Shown here: positions 16,206 to 27,300 of the stretch, one piece after another
Layout of the letters: the number at the start of each line of letters is the position of its first letter
Position numbering within the stretch: position 1 is the stretch's first letter
NCBI GenBank assembly: GCA_028285755.1
Contig: JANQOQ010000008.1
Coordinates: 319,399 to 383,398 of the forward strand
Origin: Puniceicoccaceae bacterium
GTDB taxonomy: Bacteria > Verrucomicrobiota > Verrucomicrobiia > Opitutales > JAFGAQ01
Direction of reading: 5' to 3'
Length of the DNA stretch: 64,000 nucleotides
Position numbers and translations under genes: made by a program
The notes under the pieces: generated by a model
What the model saw: only the letters and a program-made list of their open reading frames with translations
What the model was told of the DNA's origin: nothing
Database searches by the model: none

Positions 16206-17585
16206 ATGAAAGATACCTATATCCTACGGGCGGTCGGAGCACTTATTTTAATCGCGGCCTTAATCTTTATATTGAACAATCGGGAAACTGCGGTGGCAGA
16301 ACAAATTGCTGTCGTGGAGAAAACGCCTGAGCAGCTGCAAGCCGATGCGATGCTCACTCAGTTTAATCTGGGCTTGGAGCAGCAGCGTGCGGATGCACTG
16401 GTCGGGGCTTTGCCGGTTGAGGAAGTACTCGGCTCGTTAGCGCCGATCGCACTCTCCCCGTTTTTCGCGCTGACCTGTTTATCGGGGGTCTCACTGCTCG
16501 GGAGTACGGGCATTTTACCTGATGGTATCGCTAATAATTATATCATGGGTGCAGATAGCCCACTCAATAATGAGGCGGTTTTCTTTGGCATGCTGATTCT
16601 GACTTTACTGACCGCTGCGCCGAAACTTACCAAAGTGAGTAAGCCCTTTGCGGAGGCAGTAGATATTGTTGAGGCATATTCAGGAATCGTTGCTGCAGTT
16701 GCAGTACAATTTCTATATGGTCTGAACCTGGAGCCGACTGTTGAGCCTACCCAGGTGGCAATTATCTATGAGGCCGGATTTTTCAGTGGGGTTATCAATA
16801 CCGGTTGGACGACACTCTTGATGGTTTTCTCCGTGATTAATATTTTTGTAATCAACACTGTTAAGTTTTTCTTCGAGGTGATGATCATGATCTCGCCGTT
16901 CCCGACGGTGGACGCGATCTTTGAAGCGGCGAACAAGGGATTTGCGGCATTCCTGGTGGGCCTCTATGTGTTCAGCCCCTGGGCGGCGACCTTCCTGAAC
17001 ATCCTGATGTTCCTGATTTCGCTGGTGATCTTTACCTGGGCATATCGCCGGGTAGTATTCATGCGTAGCGTATTGGGGGATCCATTGTTCGGATGGTTGG
17101 CGGAAAGCCTGTTCTTCCAAAAGCCAGTTACCATTACCTCGAAGCGGCTTGCGAGTTCGCTGGAAGACGAATTGCCGAACCCAACGCTGGTCATCAAGGC
17201 ATTTGCCACGCGCCGCTCAAAAGGAATTAAGCGCAAGTCCAAGGGTTATCTCGTGAAGTCGGAGGGCAATACCTACTTTGTGCGCTACCGCTTCCTGCAA
17301 AAGCCGATTGTGAAGCAGCTCGCAATGGAGGGCATACGCCCTGAGATTGGTGGCGGCTTATTGGCTCATCATGTGCACTTCGTGAATTCCGTAGGGGACG
17401 ATGCAGAGAAATTTTATATTACCAAACGCTATAACCGCATCCTCACGGATATTCAGCGCGAGCTTGGGAACAATGCAACGCTTAAGGTTGTGGAAGATGA
17501 CGGCAACATCCCCGGCATCAACAGGAGCTTCGGCAAGAACCTCAAGTCTGCCAGTAAAGAGGATCTTCAGGCGGAATTTGCTTGA
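16206..17585 (+). CDS. Polytopic membrane protein of unknown function
   Basis: 459 residues. A helix at about 8-24 anchors the N-terminus; after a polar stretch to about residue 75 come several more helices (ALSPFFALTCLSGVSL, FFGMLILTLLTAA, then helices between about 155 and 290), followed by a C-terminal cytosolic domain of roughly 170 residues with a basic start (FATRRSKGIKRKSKGYLVK). The membrane part is faintly reminiscent of DUF4126 proteins, but I cannot assign it. Unlike most genes here it has a strong Shine-Dalgarno (GGGGGGA, 7 bases before the ATG), which suggests high expression. Confidence 0.75.
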   Translation: MKDTYILRAVGALILIAALIFILNNRETAVAEQIAVVEKTPEQLQADAMLTQFNLGLEQQRADALVGALPVEEVLGSLAPIALSPFFALTCLSGVSLLGSTGILPDGIANNYIMGADSPLNNEAVFFGMLILTLLTAAPKLTKVSKPFAEAVDIVEAYSGIVAAVAVQFLYGLNLEPTVEPTQVAIIYEAGFFSGVINTGWTTLLMVFSVINIFVINTVKFFFEVMIMISPFPTVDAIFEAANKGFAAFLVGLYVFSPWAATFLNILMFLISLVIFTWAYRRVVFMRSVLGDPLFGWLAESLFFQKPVTITSKRLASSLEDELPNPTLVIKAFATRRSKGIKRKSKGYLVKSEGNTYFVRYRFLQKPIVKQLAMEGIRPEIGGGLLAHHVHFVNSVGDDAEKFYITKRYNRILTDIQRELGNNATLKVVEDDGNIPGINRSFGKNLKSASKEDLQAEFA

Positions 17586-17611
17586 TAATTCTTAGCTTTT
17601 TCAAACGTTCT

Positions 17612-17631
17612 CCCCTTATATGTTTAAGGGG
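17612..17631 (+). promoter_or_regulatory. 7-bp stem hairpin over the DUF3817 start
   Basis: CCCCTTA (17612-17618) pairs with TAAGGGG (17625-17631) around a 6-base loop. The right arm is the only Shine-Dalgarno-like sequence for ATG 17632. It could end the upstream transcript, although it has no T tract, or sequester the ribosome site. Confidence 0.4.
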
Positions 17632-17949
17632 ATGAACGTAAAAACGACTCTGGGACAGCTGCGCATAACTGCGATACTTGAAGGGTTGTCTTACTTGATT
17701 TTGGTCTTCATCGCGATGCCATTGAAATATGGCCTGGGTATGCCGGAGATGGTGAGCGTGGTCGGAATGATACACGGCATTTTGTTTGTGGTACTAGTTT
17801 TTGCCCTCGTGCGAGCCCACGCAGAGCTTCGCTTTTCAATGGGCATCAGTATGATGGTATTCGTGCTCGCGCTGGTGCCCTTTGGCGCATGGATAGCAGA
17901 TGCGCGTTATCTGAAGAATTATCAAGCCCCCGCAGAGGCAAGTGCTTAA
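17620..17949 (+). CDS. DUF3817-type small membrane protein
   Basis: Up to 109 residues with three hydrophobic helices. The core LGQLRITAILEGLSYLILVFIAMPLKY, with the conserved E-G-x-S-x2 pattern and a GMIHGILFVV second helix, fits the DUF3817 integral membrane family; function unknown. Two starts are possible: ATG 17620, which lies in the loop of a small hairpin, and ATG 17632, which sits directly after AAGGGG. The second gives 105 residues and leaves the domain intact. Confidence 0.75.
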   Translation: MFKGMNVKTTLGQLRITAILEGLSYLILVFIAMPLKYGLGMPEMVSVVGMIHGILFVVLVFALVRAHAELRFSMGISMMVFVLALVPFGAWIADARYLKNYQAPAEASA

Positions 17950-18734
17950 TCCGAGGGCTGAAATTCGCAGATTCGGTTGAGCCGGAGGAGATCATTCGTC
18001 AGCGGAGCTTCAAATTCAGTTTCGTATTCAACATCGCGAAATGTTAGCCGCTGGGCATGAAGAGCCTGGCGTGGAAACTCCAGCTTTTCTGCGAGTTCCG
18101 GTCCCCATCCGTTTTCTACAAAGTTAAGGTAGCACTGCTCATCGACACCATAGAGTTTGTCCCCATAAACCGGGTAGCCCATCCACTGGGTATGTGCGCG
18201 GATCTGGTGTTTTCGACCGGTGATGGGGGTGACTTGAGTGAGTGTAATGTTTTGTGACTTTGAATATTCGAGTGCCTTAAAATGAGTTTCAGCAGATTGT
18301 GCCCAGGGGCGATCACTGATCGCCTGTTTGACATGCACTACACTTTCTGTGTCCCGATCCAGAGGTTGGTTAACGATAGTTTCTCCTGCAAAATGGCCGA
18401 CCAACCAGGTAAGGTATTGTTTATCAACTCTTCGGTCTTCAATGGCTTTTTGATATTGGCTTGCCGACCTGCGATGTTTTGCGATGACCACGATACCGCT
18501 GGTTTCCCGATCCAGCCGGCTTACTAAATGCAGGCGCTCGACATCCAGATAGACCTTGGCAGCACCAATCAGACTTGAGAGCGGACCTTTTTTGGAAGGG
18601 TGACAAACCAACCAGCCGGGCTTATTGAGGGCCATGACGTGGGAGTCTTCGTAGAGGATCCACTCCTGAAATTCATCAAGATCCACTAAAGGAGCTTCTT
18701 GCTGAAACATAGGGTCATGGAACTGGCTGGACAT
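17946..18734 (-). CDS. RluA-family RNA pseudouridine synthase
   Basis: A 262-residue pseudouridine synthase that isomerises uridine in rRNA or tRNA. Seen: NKPGWLVCHPS, the catalytic aspartate D75 in SRLDRETSG, the LTWLVGHF strand, PITGRKHQIRAHTQWMGYPVYGD and a C-terminal ALHAQRLTF. No S4 domain is present, as in the shorter TruC/RluA branch. The start is placed at ATG 18734; the frame is open upstream but would run across the divergent gene. Target position unknown. Confidence 0.88.
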   Translation of the reverse strand: MSSQFHDPMFQQEAPLVDLDEFQEWILYEDSHVMALNKPGWLVCHPSKKGPLSSLIGAAKVYLDVERLHLVSRLDRETSGIVVIAKHRRSASQYQKAIEDRRVDKQYLTWLVGHFAGETIVNQPLDRDTESVVHVKQAISDRPWAQSAETHFKALEYSKSQNITLTQVTPITGRKHQIRAHTQWMGYPVYGDKLYGVDEQCYLNFVENGWGPELAEKLEFPRQALHAQRLTFRDVEYETEFEAPLTNDLLRLNRICEFQPSD

Positions 18735-18801
18735 GTTCCCCCAATAAATTACAATATCCGGTTGACCGTCAACGTTTGCATAAATACGACAGGAAATGAC
18801 G

Positions 18802-20166
18802 ATGAGTGAGGCAAATGATGGAACCAGGGAGCCAATTCCCAAACATTGGTGGGTGATCCTTGTCATTATCGTTCTCTTTAGTGCGATCAGCTCATCGGTT
18901 ACCAAAGCATTTCATTTATTCTCGGAAGATGAGTATGAGCCCTTTATCCAGGGGGCCGATGATGCGCATTATTATATGTGGCTGCGTTCCTGGATCGTGG
19001 ATGGGGATATCGATTTTCAAAATGATTTTGAGGAGACCCCTTTTTTGGATGAAGTGGTTAAGGAACAGGCTCTCATCAATCCTAAAACCGAGACCGGGTT
19101 ATTGCCCAATAAATTTGCGGTGGGTTGGGCGGTTGTAAATATGCCCGTATTTTTAACTGCACATTTGCTTGGCCAAATGGGCCTTTGGGGAGCAGACGGT
19201 TATGGCCCGCCCTACCAATTGGCGGTCTGGGCATGGCAGTTAATGCTCTTTGGCCTGAGTGCACTTGCCATTGTGGATTTACTCAAGCGCTGGGTGAGTC
19301 GTGACAGTGCGTGGTTGGCGTATCTGTTGGTATGGCTCTCGAGCCCCCTGATCTATTATCAGGTATCCCGCATCAGCATGACGCACAATACGGTGTTTGC
19401 ACTGAGCGTGGGCCTTATTTGGCTGGCCTATCGATATCGCGATCAACTCAAAAGTCGCCAATATCTGATGAGTTACGCGCTCGCCATTGGCTGGGTGGCC
19501 GGCACTTTAGTCATTACCCGACCCTCTGGCCTGATCTACGGAATTTTTCCGGCTTTAGTGGTATTGAGTGGGTTGTTCGCTCATCGAAAGCAATTACTTG
19601 CGGATCGTAAATATGGATTATCTATAGCTTTAATTCTGGCTGGAGGATTGATTGGGGTATGGCCGCAAATGTTGGCCTGGAAGGTTTTATACGGGGATTG
19701 GATCTACTACAGCTATAGCGGTGAGGGTTTTAACTTTCTGGAACCCCAGATTTACATGAGTCTTCTATCGACTCATCACGGATTATTTAACTGGCATCCG
19801 CTTATTTTGATAGGGGTCACTGCGCTTTTGGTCTATAGTGTTTTGGGAAGATTCCCCCGGGCCTGGATCGTAACTTTCGTATTGATAATATGGATCAATG
19901 CTTCGTGGCATATGGTGTATTTTGGCAGTGCTTTCGGGGGGCGCGCCTACGAGCATGTTATTTTTTTTGCGATCGCCGGGGTGGCATTACTGATCAATGG
20001 GCTACGTGAGAATCGTATTTGGTTGCGGGCAATTTTTTATGGATCGCTTGTGTTGGCACTTTGGAATGTGCTGTTTTTAAAGCTGTTTATGCATGGCTAT
20101 GTATCGCGCGAGGAGCCCGTAAGCTGGCTGGAGCGATTCAGTGCAGCCGCCGAATATTTGTTTTAA
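18802..20166 (+). CDS. GT-C-type polytopic glycosyltransferase-like membrane protein
   Basis: About 454 residues with roughly ten transmembrane helices. After the first helix a periplasmic loop carries QGADDAHYYMWLRSW, with paired acidic residues near D-x-Y as in GT-C (ArnT/PMT-like) enzymes, followed by DFQNDFEETPF. Such proteins move sugars from polyprenyl-phosphate donors to acceptors on the outer face of the membrane. No named family could be fixed. The ATG at 18802 has AGGA at better spacing than the ATG at 18796. Its transcript diverges from the pseudouridine synthase gene. Confidence 0.6.
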   Translation: MSEANDGTREPIPKHWWVILVIIVLFSAISSSVTKAFHLFSEDEYEPFIQGADDAHYYMWLRSWIVDGDIDFQNDFEETPFLDEVVKEQALINPKTETGLLPNKFAVGWAVVNMPVFLTAHLLGQMGLWGADGYGPPYQLAVWAWQLMLFGLSALAIVDLLKRWVSRDSAWLAYLLVWLSSPLIYYQVSRISMTHNTVFALSVGLIWLAYRYRDQLKSRQYLMSYALAIGWVAGTLVITRPSGLIYGIFPALVVLSGLFAHRKQLLADRKYGLSIALILAGGLIGVWPQMLAWKVLYGDWIYYSYSGEGFNFLEPQIYMSLLSTHHGLFNWHPLILIGVTALLVYSVLGRFPRAWIVTFVLIIWINASWHMVYFGSAFGGRAYEHVIFFAIAGVALLINGLRENRIWLRAIFYGSLVLALWNVLFLKLFMHGYVSREEPVSWLERFSAAAEYLF

Positions 20167-20219
20167 ATAAGGGTAAGTATAATTGACGATCTGAGATTTA
20201 TTCTCATTTTGCATAATAT

Positions 20220-21092
20220 ATGAAAGTCATCAGAGCAAATAGTGCTGGGTTTTGCTGGGGGGTTGATCGCGCGATCAATATCGCCAGAGAGTATGCGCAA
20301 AAGGGCAACAAAGCGGTATATACCGATGGCCCGTTGATTCATAACCGGCAGATGATGGATGTGCTTGAGAAGGAAAAGATCAAGGAAGTGGGTGATTATC
20401 AGAGCAAATCCGAACTTCATATTGATGAACAGGAGAAGGAAGATTCCGTGATGGTTGTGCGTGCCCATGGTATTTCTCCAGAGCGTCGTAAGTATTTAAA
20501 ATCCCTCGGTATGCAGTTTCGCGATGCGACGTGCCCGGATGTGGGGATCATTGCAGGAAAGATAAAGCAGCATGCCCGCAAAGGTTATAAGACTGTGATT
20601 TTTGGGGATCCGAAACACCCAGAGGTGATCGGCCTAATGGGTTATGCCAATAACAACGGCCATGTGATTCAATCGAAGGAAGATATCGATGCGCTGCCGG
20701 ATTTAGGCAATGACGTGTGCATGGTATCGCAATCTACGATGTTTATGCATGAGTTTGAAGAGCTTGCAGCCTATTTGCAGGAGAGTTATCCAGAAACGCA
20801 GGTTTTTAATACCATTTGCGGAGCGACCCGGGACCGTCAGACGGATCTGGTGAAGCTCGTAGATGAAGGGGCTGAAGCGATCGTGGTTATTGGAGGCCAT
20901 CACTCTGCGAATACGCGTAAATTGGCGAAACTTGCGAAAATGCAAAACAAGCCCACCTTCCACATTGAAACGGCAGATGAGATCGATGCATTGGATTTGG
21001 ATGTTTTTGAGGTGGTGGGTGTGACTGCAGGTGCCTCTACGCCCGATTTTATTATCGATCAAGTGTGTAGCAAGCTTGAGGCTCGTGGTTAA
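20220..21092 (+). CDS. ispH: 4-hydroxy-3-methylbut-2-enyl diphosphate reductase
   Basis: Last step of the MEP isoprenoid pathway: reduces HMBPP to IPP and DMAPP with a [4Fe-4S] cluster. 290 residues. The three cluster cysteines are visible at C12 (GFCWGV), C105 (ATCPDVG) and C200 (TICGATRDRQ), and the catalytic glutamate in GDPKHPEVIG is at about 135. The window also contains ispD, so the MEP pathway is in use. There is no clear terminator between this gene and the large gene that follows 135 bases later. Confidence 0.96.
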   Translation: MKVIRANSAGFCWGVDRAINIAREYAQKGNKAVYTDGPLIHNRQMMDVLEKEKIKEVGDYQSKSELHIDEQEKEDSVMVVRAHGISPERRKYLKSLGMQFRDATCPDVGIIAGKIKQHARKGYKTVIFGDPKHPEVIGLMGYANNNGHVIQSKEDIDALPDLGNDVCMVSQSTMFMHEFEELAAYLQESYPETQVFNTICGATRDRQTDLVKLVDEGAEAIVVIGGHHSANTRKLAKLAKMQNKPTFHIETADEIDALDLDVFEVVGVTAGASTPDFIIDQVCSKLEARG

Positions 21093-21227
21093 AACGCGAG
21101 CTGGAATTGGTTTGAATGCTGCAATGTTTGCGGGTTGTCTGCATTAAATGTGTGATTTTCAGTGCTTTGTAATTAAAAACGAATTGATCCGAAACAATTC
21201 ACCCCTAAGCTGTTACCTAATTTTAGG

Positions 21228-24200
21228 ATGCCCAAACAGTTAATTTACACGAGCTCTCCTAATGGCTTAGAATCAGGACGTTCCGGATTTCAGATTGTTG
21301 CACAACATCATGGAATCAATCAACGGCTCCTGAGCCGACTGGAAAAGGAAAGCGTGTATGAGGTAGATGCCCTTAAATGGGGGAGCCCAACAGTTTCCAA
21401 GTTTTTTAAGATATCCCAGCAGGAGGAAGAGCATTATGTAGTGTCTAAACTACAGCCCTGTGGGGTTGACTTTACCGGGAGGCCCAACCATATCGCTCAC
21501 CATGTATTGTTTCAACCTGAAGAGCTGCCCCAATGCCCGCCTGCTGCCTTACACTTATTATGGAAGGGGTGGCGGAATAAGTGGGAGAACCGCCCGCGCT
21601 ATCTCGGGAACTGGGACCGTATCAATTACGAGGATCCGGAGCATCCCTTTTATTACCGGGAGTTTGCGATTCCTGCGAAGTTCTGGGATGAGCTGAGCGG
21701 GGATGCGGGAAATGCGGCGCTGCCGCTTGAATGGGAGACTGCTACGGTGTATCCCGTCCCGAAAGGCAACGAGGAAAAGTTGCTACGTCTCTTTTTTGAA
21801 AGTCAGGCGATTATACCACTATCGGAAGCTTGGGAAATTCCGTACATTGATTATCTGACGGATAGTGACAATCCACACCAGTATCAATGGATTGGTTATC
21901 CGGTGAGTGAAGATGGAGGAAAATCACCCCTCGGCAAGGATAGCAATGTTCTGGATTTATTTGGGGGTGAGGCGGCGCTTATGGCGCCTGCGAATGATTT
22001 GGCAGATATTGCCCGAGGCAAACGGACCAATGATGTAAGCCCGCCCGCCCATTTATTGCCCGTTGAGGACGAACCGAAGCAAACGGTTTCCTTAACGCCG
22101 ATCGATGAACCTGAATATCAGCAGGATGAACTCGGCTTACAGGCAGATGATTCGAAGGTTGATGAGTCGGTACCTGAAGATGTCGTCGAAACTACTGAAG
22201 ATGAGAAGGTATTCATCGATTTTGTTGAAACGCATCAGGAACCGGAAGGTGACAACACTGAGGATACCGACTTAGCCAGCTCGGAGGCGCATGACTCCAT
22301 CGAGTCCTTTATGAGTGGGGGTGAGCCGATATCCACCGAAAAGATAGAATTGCCGGATTTTAATCTGCATGAAGATGAAGAGGAACCGGAAGAGCGGCGT
22401 TCGCTGGTGAAGCCCATCCTCATTATCGGTTCCATTCTGGTGGCAGCCGGACTTATTTTCCTGCTCGTGCTTTTCTTCCCGTTCATTATTACCTGGATCA
22501 ACCAGTTGCAGGATCCATATGAAGCCGAGATTAGTGAAACAATGACTGAGGAAGCCGGAGTGGCTGACAGTATTGGAGCGATCGAAGAGCGACTTCAGAA
22601 TATAGACTATATTCTTGAAAGCGGACAGTTTCTGCTGGCCAGATCTTATCTAAGGAATCCTGAAAATCAGGCTAGCTCGGAGGCTGAAGAATACCAGCGA
22701 TTGAATCAATGGTATACGGAGCAGCAGGAGACACTAAGGGATGTGAATCGTGCGATCGATAGGCTTCAAAATCGCATTAACCGCAATGAACTCATTGATG
22801 AGTTTGAAAGTGATATCAATGAATTACGTGCCAGAAATGAGCAATTAGCCAGTGATTTGCAACCTACGGTTGCTTTATCCTTGGAGAATCTCGTCAATCA
22901 ATATGAAGCGCTCAATCTTCAGTATCGTTTGAAGCTGCCGAATGAGCCTGTTTTTCTGGTGATGTTGAATCCTGGTCAGCGAAGTCAAAATCTGGAGTAT
23001 ATCCAGATTTCTTCTGAAATTATCGAATGGGTAACGGCACTCGAGGGTCTAAGCCTTACCAGCTCGCTGGATAATATTGAGATCATGATTGCTCCGTATC
23101 AGAGTTTGAACCGTTTTGAATTGAATCCGGACAGCGGAAATAATTTGACGCTCTGGAAGAAGAGTAATGACAGCCTGGTAATCTATATTGAAAATAATTT
23201 TGAGCTCCTTGAGTTTAATCTGGATCGAGCGAATGCTACGGCGAATCTTTTGTGGATGTATGATGCGGACAACCAGGGGCTGAACACGGTATTGCCTGAT
23301 CCTCCGTTGATTCTGGCGCTTACAAATACGCTTACGCAGCAGGCTGTATACATGATTGTATCGAATCTGGATAATAGCCAGTTCATTACGTCGGAGACCG
23401 TGACCCGAGACTTTTTGGGTTATGATTTAAATAACCTCTCTTTTAGCATAAATGACCCGGTGCTGTCTCAAAAAATATCCAAGCTGGCATTGTCGGACAA
23501 TCATTTCCTTAAGCTCAGGTCAGAGAATGAGATTTATCAGTTTGCCTGGGATGCGAACACGGAGGCGTTTCATTTATTTGAAACCCGAAGCAGTGAGTCC
23601 GTCGAGGTCAAGCGGCTACAGAATGAGCTTGCAATGGCATTTGAGGAGCTCGCTGAGTATGATTCAATCCGGCAAGACATCTTGGCATTGAATTTCATGA
23701 GTCAAACGCCCTTGTGGACCTTAGGGGGTGAAGTGTTTGATCGATTACAACCTCCGACTGATTTGCTGGAGTTTAAGGCATTTCGCCTGCGGGACGATGC
23801 AAACTATGCGGACTATTTATCGGAATTGTTGCGGGTATTTGCCGCCGAATATACGGTGGTGCAGCCCCAAATACTGGAGGATTGGATATCGGGTGATACG
23901 GTTAATCTGGAAACCCCGGGTCGATCCGCTGAGGACGTACGCAATACATTGATCCGTACGTCGAAACGTTTTAGGACACTGCTTCGCGATGATTCTCCTC
24001 AGACAATTGAAAGCTGGAGGCATTTTATTACTACTTATGAATTTTGGCTTTTGGGAGAGTATACCAATGAGTTATTGGATATACTGGAGCTTAGTGGTGA
24101 GGATATTCGCAGAGCAGAGACGGGGTCTCTTGAATCCCTGGAAAGTAGTATTGATCAGGTAAATTCTCAAATCCAGCAACTGCAGAAGTCCCTTGAGACT

Positions 24201-24302
24201 GAAAAGGATCTCAGTGAGATCGACCAATCGAATCGCTGGGTATTGGAAATAACGAGCCTGGATAGCCCGTCTTACAGATTTCCCTTAATCCTTTTTGAAT
24301 GA
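21228..24302 (+). CDS. Large single-pass membrane protein with N-terminal GAP1-N2-like domain
   Basis: 1024 residues. Residues about 3-130 match what I know of the GAP1-N2 domain (GTPase-associated protein 1): QLIYTSSPNGLESGRSGFQIVA, a VVSKLQPCGVDFTGRPNHIAHH core and a following ELPQCPPAAL. An acidic, low-complexity linker (about 285-390) leads to one transmembrane helix (about 396-420, PILIIGSILVAAGLIFLLVL). After it come coiled-coil-prone helices (about 445-545, e.g. ERLQNIDYILESG, RLQNRINRNELIDEF) and a C-terminal region of about 450 residues with no domain I recognise. Topology by the positive-inside rule: N-terminus cytosolic, C-terminus periplasmic. It overlaps the next gene by 4 bases (ATGA). 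GAP1-N2 proteins are known from GTPase-centred conflict systems, but a soluble setting is usual; this membrane form is odd. Confidence 0.75.
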   Translation: MPKQLIYTSSPNGLESGRSGFQIVAQHHGINQRLLSRLEKESVYEVDALKWGSPTVSKFFKISQQEEEHYVVSKLQPCGVDFTGRPNHIAHHVLFQPEELPQCPPAALHLLWKGWRNKWENRPRYLGNWDRINYEDPEHPFYYREFAIPAKFWDELSGDAGNAALPLEWETATVYPVPKGNEEKLLRLFFESQAIIPLSEAWEIPYIDYLTDSDNPHQYQWIGYPVSEDGGKSPLGKDSNVLDLFGGEAALMAPANDLADIARGKRTNDVSPPAHLLPVEDEPKQTVSLTPIDEPEYQQDELGLQADDSKVDESVPEDVVETTEDEKVFIDFVETHQEPEGDNTEDTDLASSEAHDSIESFMSGGEPISTEKIELPDFNLHEDEEEPEERRSLVKPILIIGSILVAAGLIFLLVLFFPFIITWINQLQDPYEAEISETMTEEAGVADSIGAIEERLQNIDYILESGQFLLARSYLRNPENQASSEAEEYQRLNQWYTEQQETLRDVNRAIDRLQNRINRNELIDEFESDINELRARNEQLASDLQPTVALSLENLVNQYEALNLQYRLKLPNEPVFLVMLNPGQRSQNLEYIQISSEIIEWVTALEGLSLTSSLDNIEIMIAPYQSLNRFELNPDSGNNLTLWKKSNDSLVIYIENNFELLEFNLDRANATANLLWMYDADNQGLNTVLPDPPLILALTNTLTQQAVYMIVSNLDNSQFITSETVTRDFLGYDLNNLSFSINDPVLSQKISKLALSDNHFLKLRSENEIYQFAWDANTEAFHLFETRSSESVEVKRLQNELAMAFEELAEYDSIRQDILALNFMSQTPLWTLGGEVFDRLQPPTDLLEFKAFRLRDDANYADYLSELLRVFAAEYTVVQPQILEDWISGDTVNLETPGRSAEDVRNTLIRTSKRFRTLLRDDSPQTIESWRHFITTYEFWLLGEYTNELLDILELSGEDIRRAETGSLESLESSIDQVNSQIQQLQKSLETEKDLSEIDQSNRWVLEITSLDSPSYRFPLILFE

Positions 24303-27300
24303 CGCAGAACACTAAAGCGCTTATACTCAAAATCGTCCGCATATTGGATAATCGGGATGCAGATGGCCAGGCAGAGCTTCTCGCTGAGCAATATGTGGGT
24401 GCCTGCACACGTGTCAATGAGCGGTTAGAGCACTTTATTTCCCAGTTAAATGCGGGGCATTATTACGCAGCGATTGAAGTGGCTCAGGTGGTGCCCTCGC
24501 TCAATCAGCAGCTGGATGGCATCCGTTTCCCGCGTGAAAGTGAGTGGAATCAATATTGCGAACGAGCAGGCTATAGAACCTTCGATGGGTTTAATACTGA
24601 GCATTTGCGGAAATTCAAAGAAGTGACCGCTGATATGGATGCGGGGCAACCTGAAGAATACCGGGAATACCGTAAATCGATCATTTTAAAGGATGATAAG
24701 GCAGCGCTTAATGCGCTTAGGGAGCTCAACCGTAATCACCCTTCGGATAAAACAGCCTACAATGAGCTTACCACACTCGAAAGTCGTGAATTTGCCCGTA
24801 TTGAGAAAGGTTTGGAAAATCTCCTGGCCCAAGGAGATGAGAAAGCGATCGTTAAGCAGGTAAAACTGGTTAAGGCAGAGTCATGGGTAATACCCATGGA
24901 ATCTACACTTTGGCAGCAGAGTGAGGATATTTACAATAAGCATACCCTAAATCAGAAAACCGAGCTAATTGACAGCCTCTTGCAGCAGCTGACCGTGATC
25001 CGGCGTTTGGGTAGCTGGCGGGATGCCAGTAAATTGATAAAAAATCTGGAGCAGCTGAAGGGTTCCTCCGAATATAAATCTCAGCCCACGGAAATTCAAG
25101 CGACCGTGCAGGATAATATCGACTGGTATTACACCCAGTCGGAGCAATCCCAGCCGCGTGCGGAAGACCCGGGGAAGGCACTGGCTGCCGCATTTGCAAA
25201 AAAGCTGGATCGAAGCAGCCTGGAGAAAAAAGTGAAACAGGCTGATAGTGAGGCGCTTCGTCAAATGCAGTCTGAGCTCAAGCATGATTGGGATGAATTG
25301 GGGCGCAAAAGCCCTGAGTCAGCGACTAAGCTCGAATTGGAATATCGGGATGCTCAACAACTGCTCGCTTCCAAGCGAAAAAGCAAAGTTAAGAAGAAAC
25401 GAAAACCACTGGAAAAGGAGCTTCAGAAGAGCACAAATCCGTGGATTTTGCCGCTTATTGCACTATTAATGCTTTCAGCTTCTTTGCTCATTTTTATACA
25501 TCAGCGAGAAGGTTCGATCGCCTCTGAAGTCGATCTTTTGTATTCTGCTAACAAGATTGAGAGTACGCGAAAAGCTCTGGTTAAGTGGGATCGTTTCACA
25601 TTTTCCTTCTTTAGCCGCTATAATCCGTTTCGCAATCATCGTGCGAATGAAGCTGTGGAAAATATTCGATTGTGGATTGTAGACTTAGACACACGAAATG
25701 AGCGGATCCATCAATTCCTGGATGAAATCCGAACATCTATAGAACAACCCTTGAGTATCGCTGAGATTAATCGACTCAGGACGAATCTGGAGACTGCGGA
25801 GCTGCTTGCAGGTGAAGTCCCGGCTGAATGGAAAGTAGAGTTTTCCAGGCAAATCCCTGAGCTAGAAAGTAAACTGGATCGTGCCTTCAACGAAGGTTTT
25901 GCTAAGATCCGTAACGAAATAGAGGCTGAAATTGCTGAAATCAGAAGCATAGTAGACGAGCGTCTCGCTTTTGATCAAGTGAAGATACCTGTAAATATTG
26001 AGGGCACTTTGAATGCCCTAAAGTCCCGGGTAGACGATTTAAAACCCAAGTTGTTGGCGTGGCGGGATAATGAAGGACTCGCCGACCAAATGGAGGCTCT
26101 AGGAATTCTGGAGGCTCATATTGAGCGTTTTCATGAGGGAGTTGACGGATTCGAGAATTTAAGCCTGTCGCTCAATGAGAGTTTATCGCTGGATGAGTAT
26201 TTGGATAATATTGAACAGTTGCATGAAAATCCACTGGTTGCTCAACCCACTGTGATAGCATCGAATGAAATCCATACGCATGCCAACCAGTTAAGAAATC
26301 TGCAGCAAAGTTTACTGATGCCTAATAACGAATTGGCGTGGAGAGAATTCATCCGTAATCTTGATCGACCACTGGTACCCGCTGACTCAGATGCCAAGGA
26401 ACTTGCGGCTTTTCGTGCCTGGGTGAATCATGCCTGGTTGGGCGATATTCATCAATATCAGGTAGTCAATTATCGTAATGGACAGAAAGTGGATGATGGG
26501 GAGATGATCTACACGTTTGGGCAGATCGAGGTGGAATCCCGCGGGAACGGGGCACAGGTGTTGCTCATTCAAAATGCCCGGATATTTGCGGATAATCGGG
26601 TAGGTACCGACACTCCTTTTAATGATACCATCTTTGAGTGTATGACTGCAAGCTCAGGTGCACCCATAAATGGTGTCTTTCTTGTCTATCAGCGGATTAC
26701 GCCGGAGTCCTCTTTTTACCAGCAACTGCCAGTGTTAAGTGGATTTGAGGAAAGCTCAGAGCGGATTACCATACCTCTGCTTGAAGTGCTGGATATCATC
26801 AGGGAAGACCGATTTATTCATCCTCTGTTCAAGGCGTATCTAACTCAGGGATTGATCCAGGTGATGATTGTTCGGGCCTATGACTGGGGTTTAAATTTTT
26901 CACCGGATGCGCAAATTGATTATAAAATATTGATGGATATTCAGTCCCGCTTCTTTCCGTATGATTGGCTGAGACCCTCCATACGCAACCAATATACGCA
27001 GGCGCTCGTTAACTTTTATGATCGACGCCAATCGTGGACGTATATGGAACAGGCCATTGCCGGTCGTGAATTGTTTAAGGTGCTCGAAGATCAGCGGATA
27101 CGATATGCCGGTTATATTGATTTGGACGGGTTGCCGTTTATTATTAAGAACACCCCTCAGGATCGAAAGCTATTTGGCCTGAACGAAAAAGGCGAAGTGG
27201 TGACTTTGCGCAATTTTGATGAGGAGAATGGTCGCAACGATTGGATTGAGGACGGCATGCGGCTGACACCGTTGCTCTATTTTAATGATCGACCCGAATT

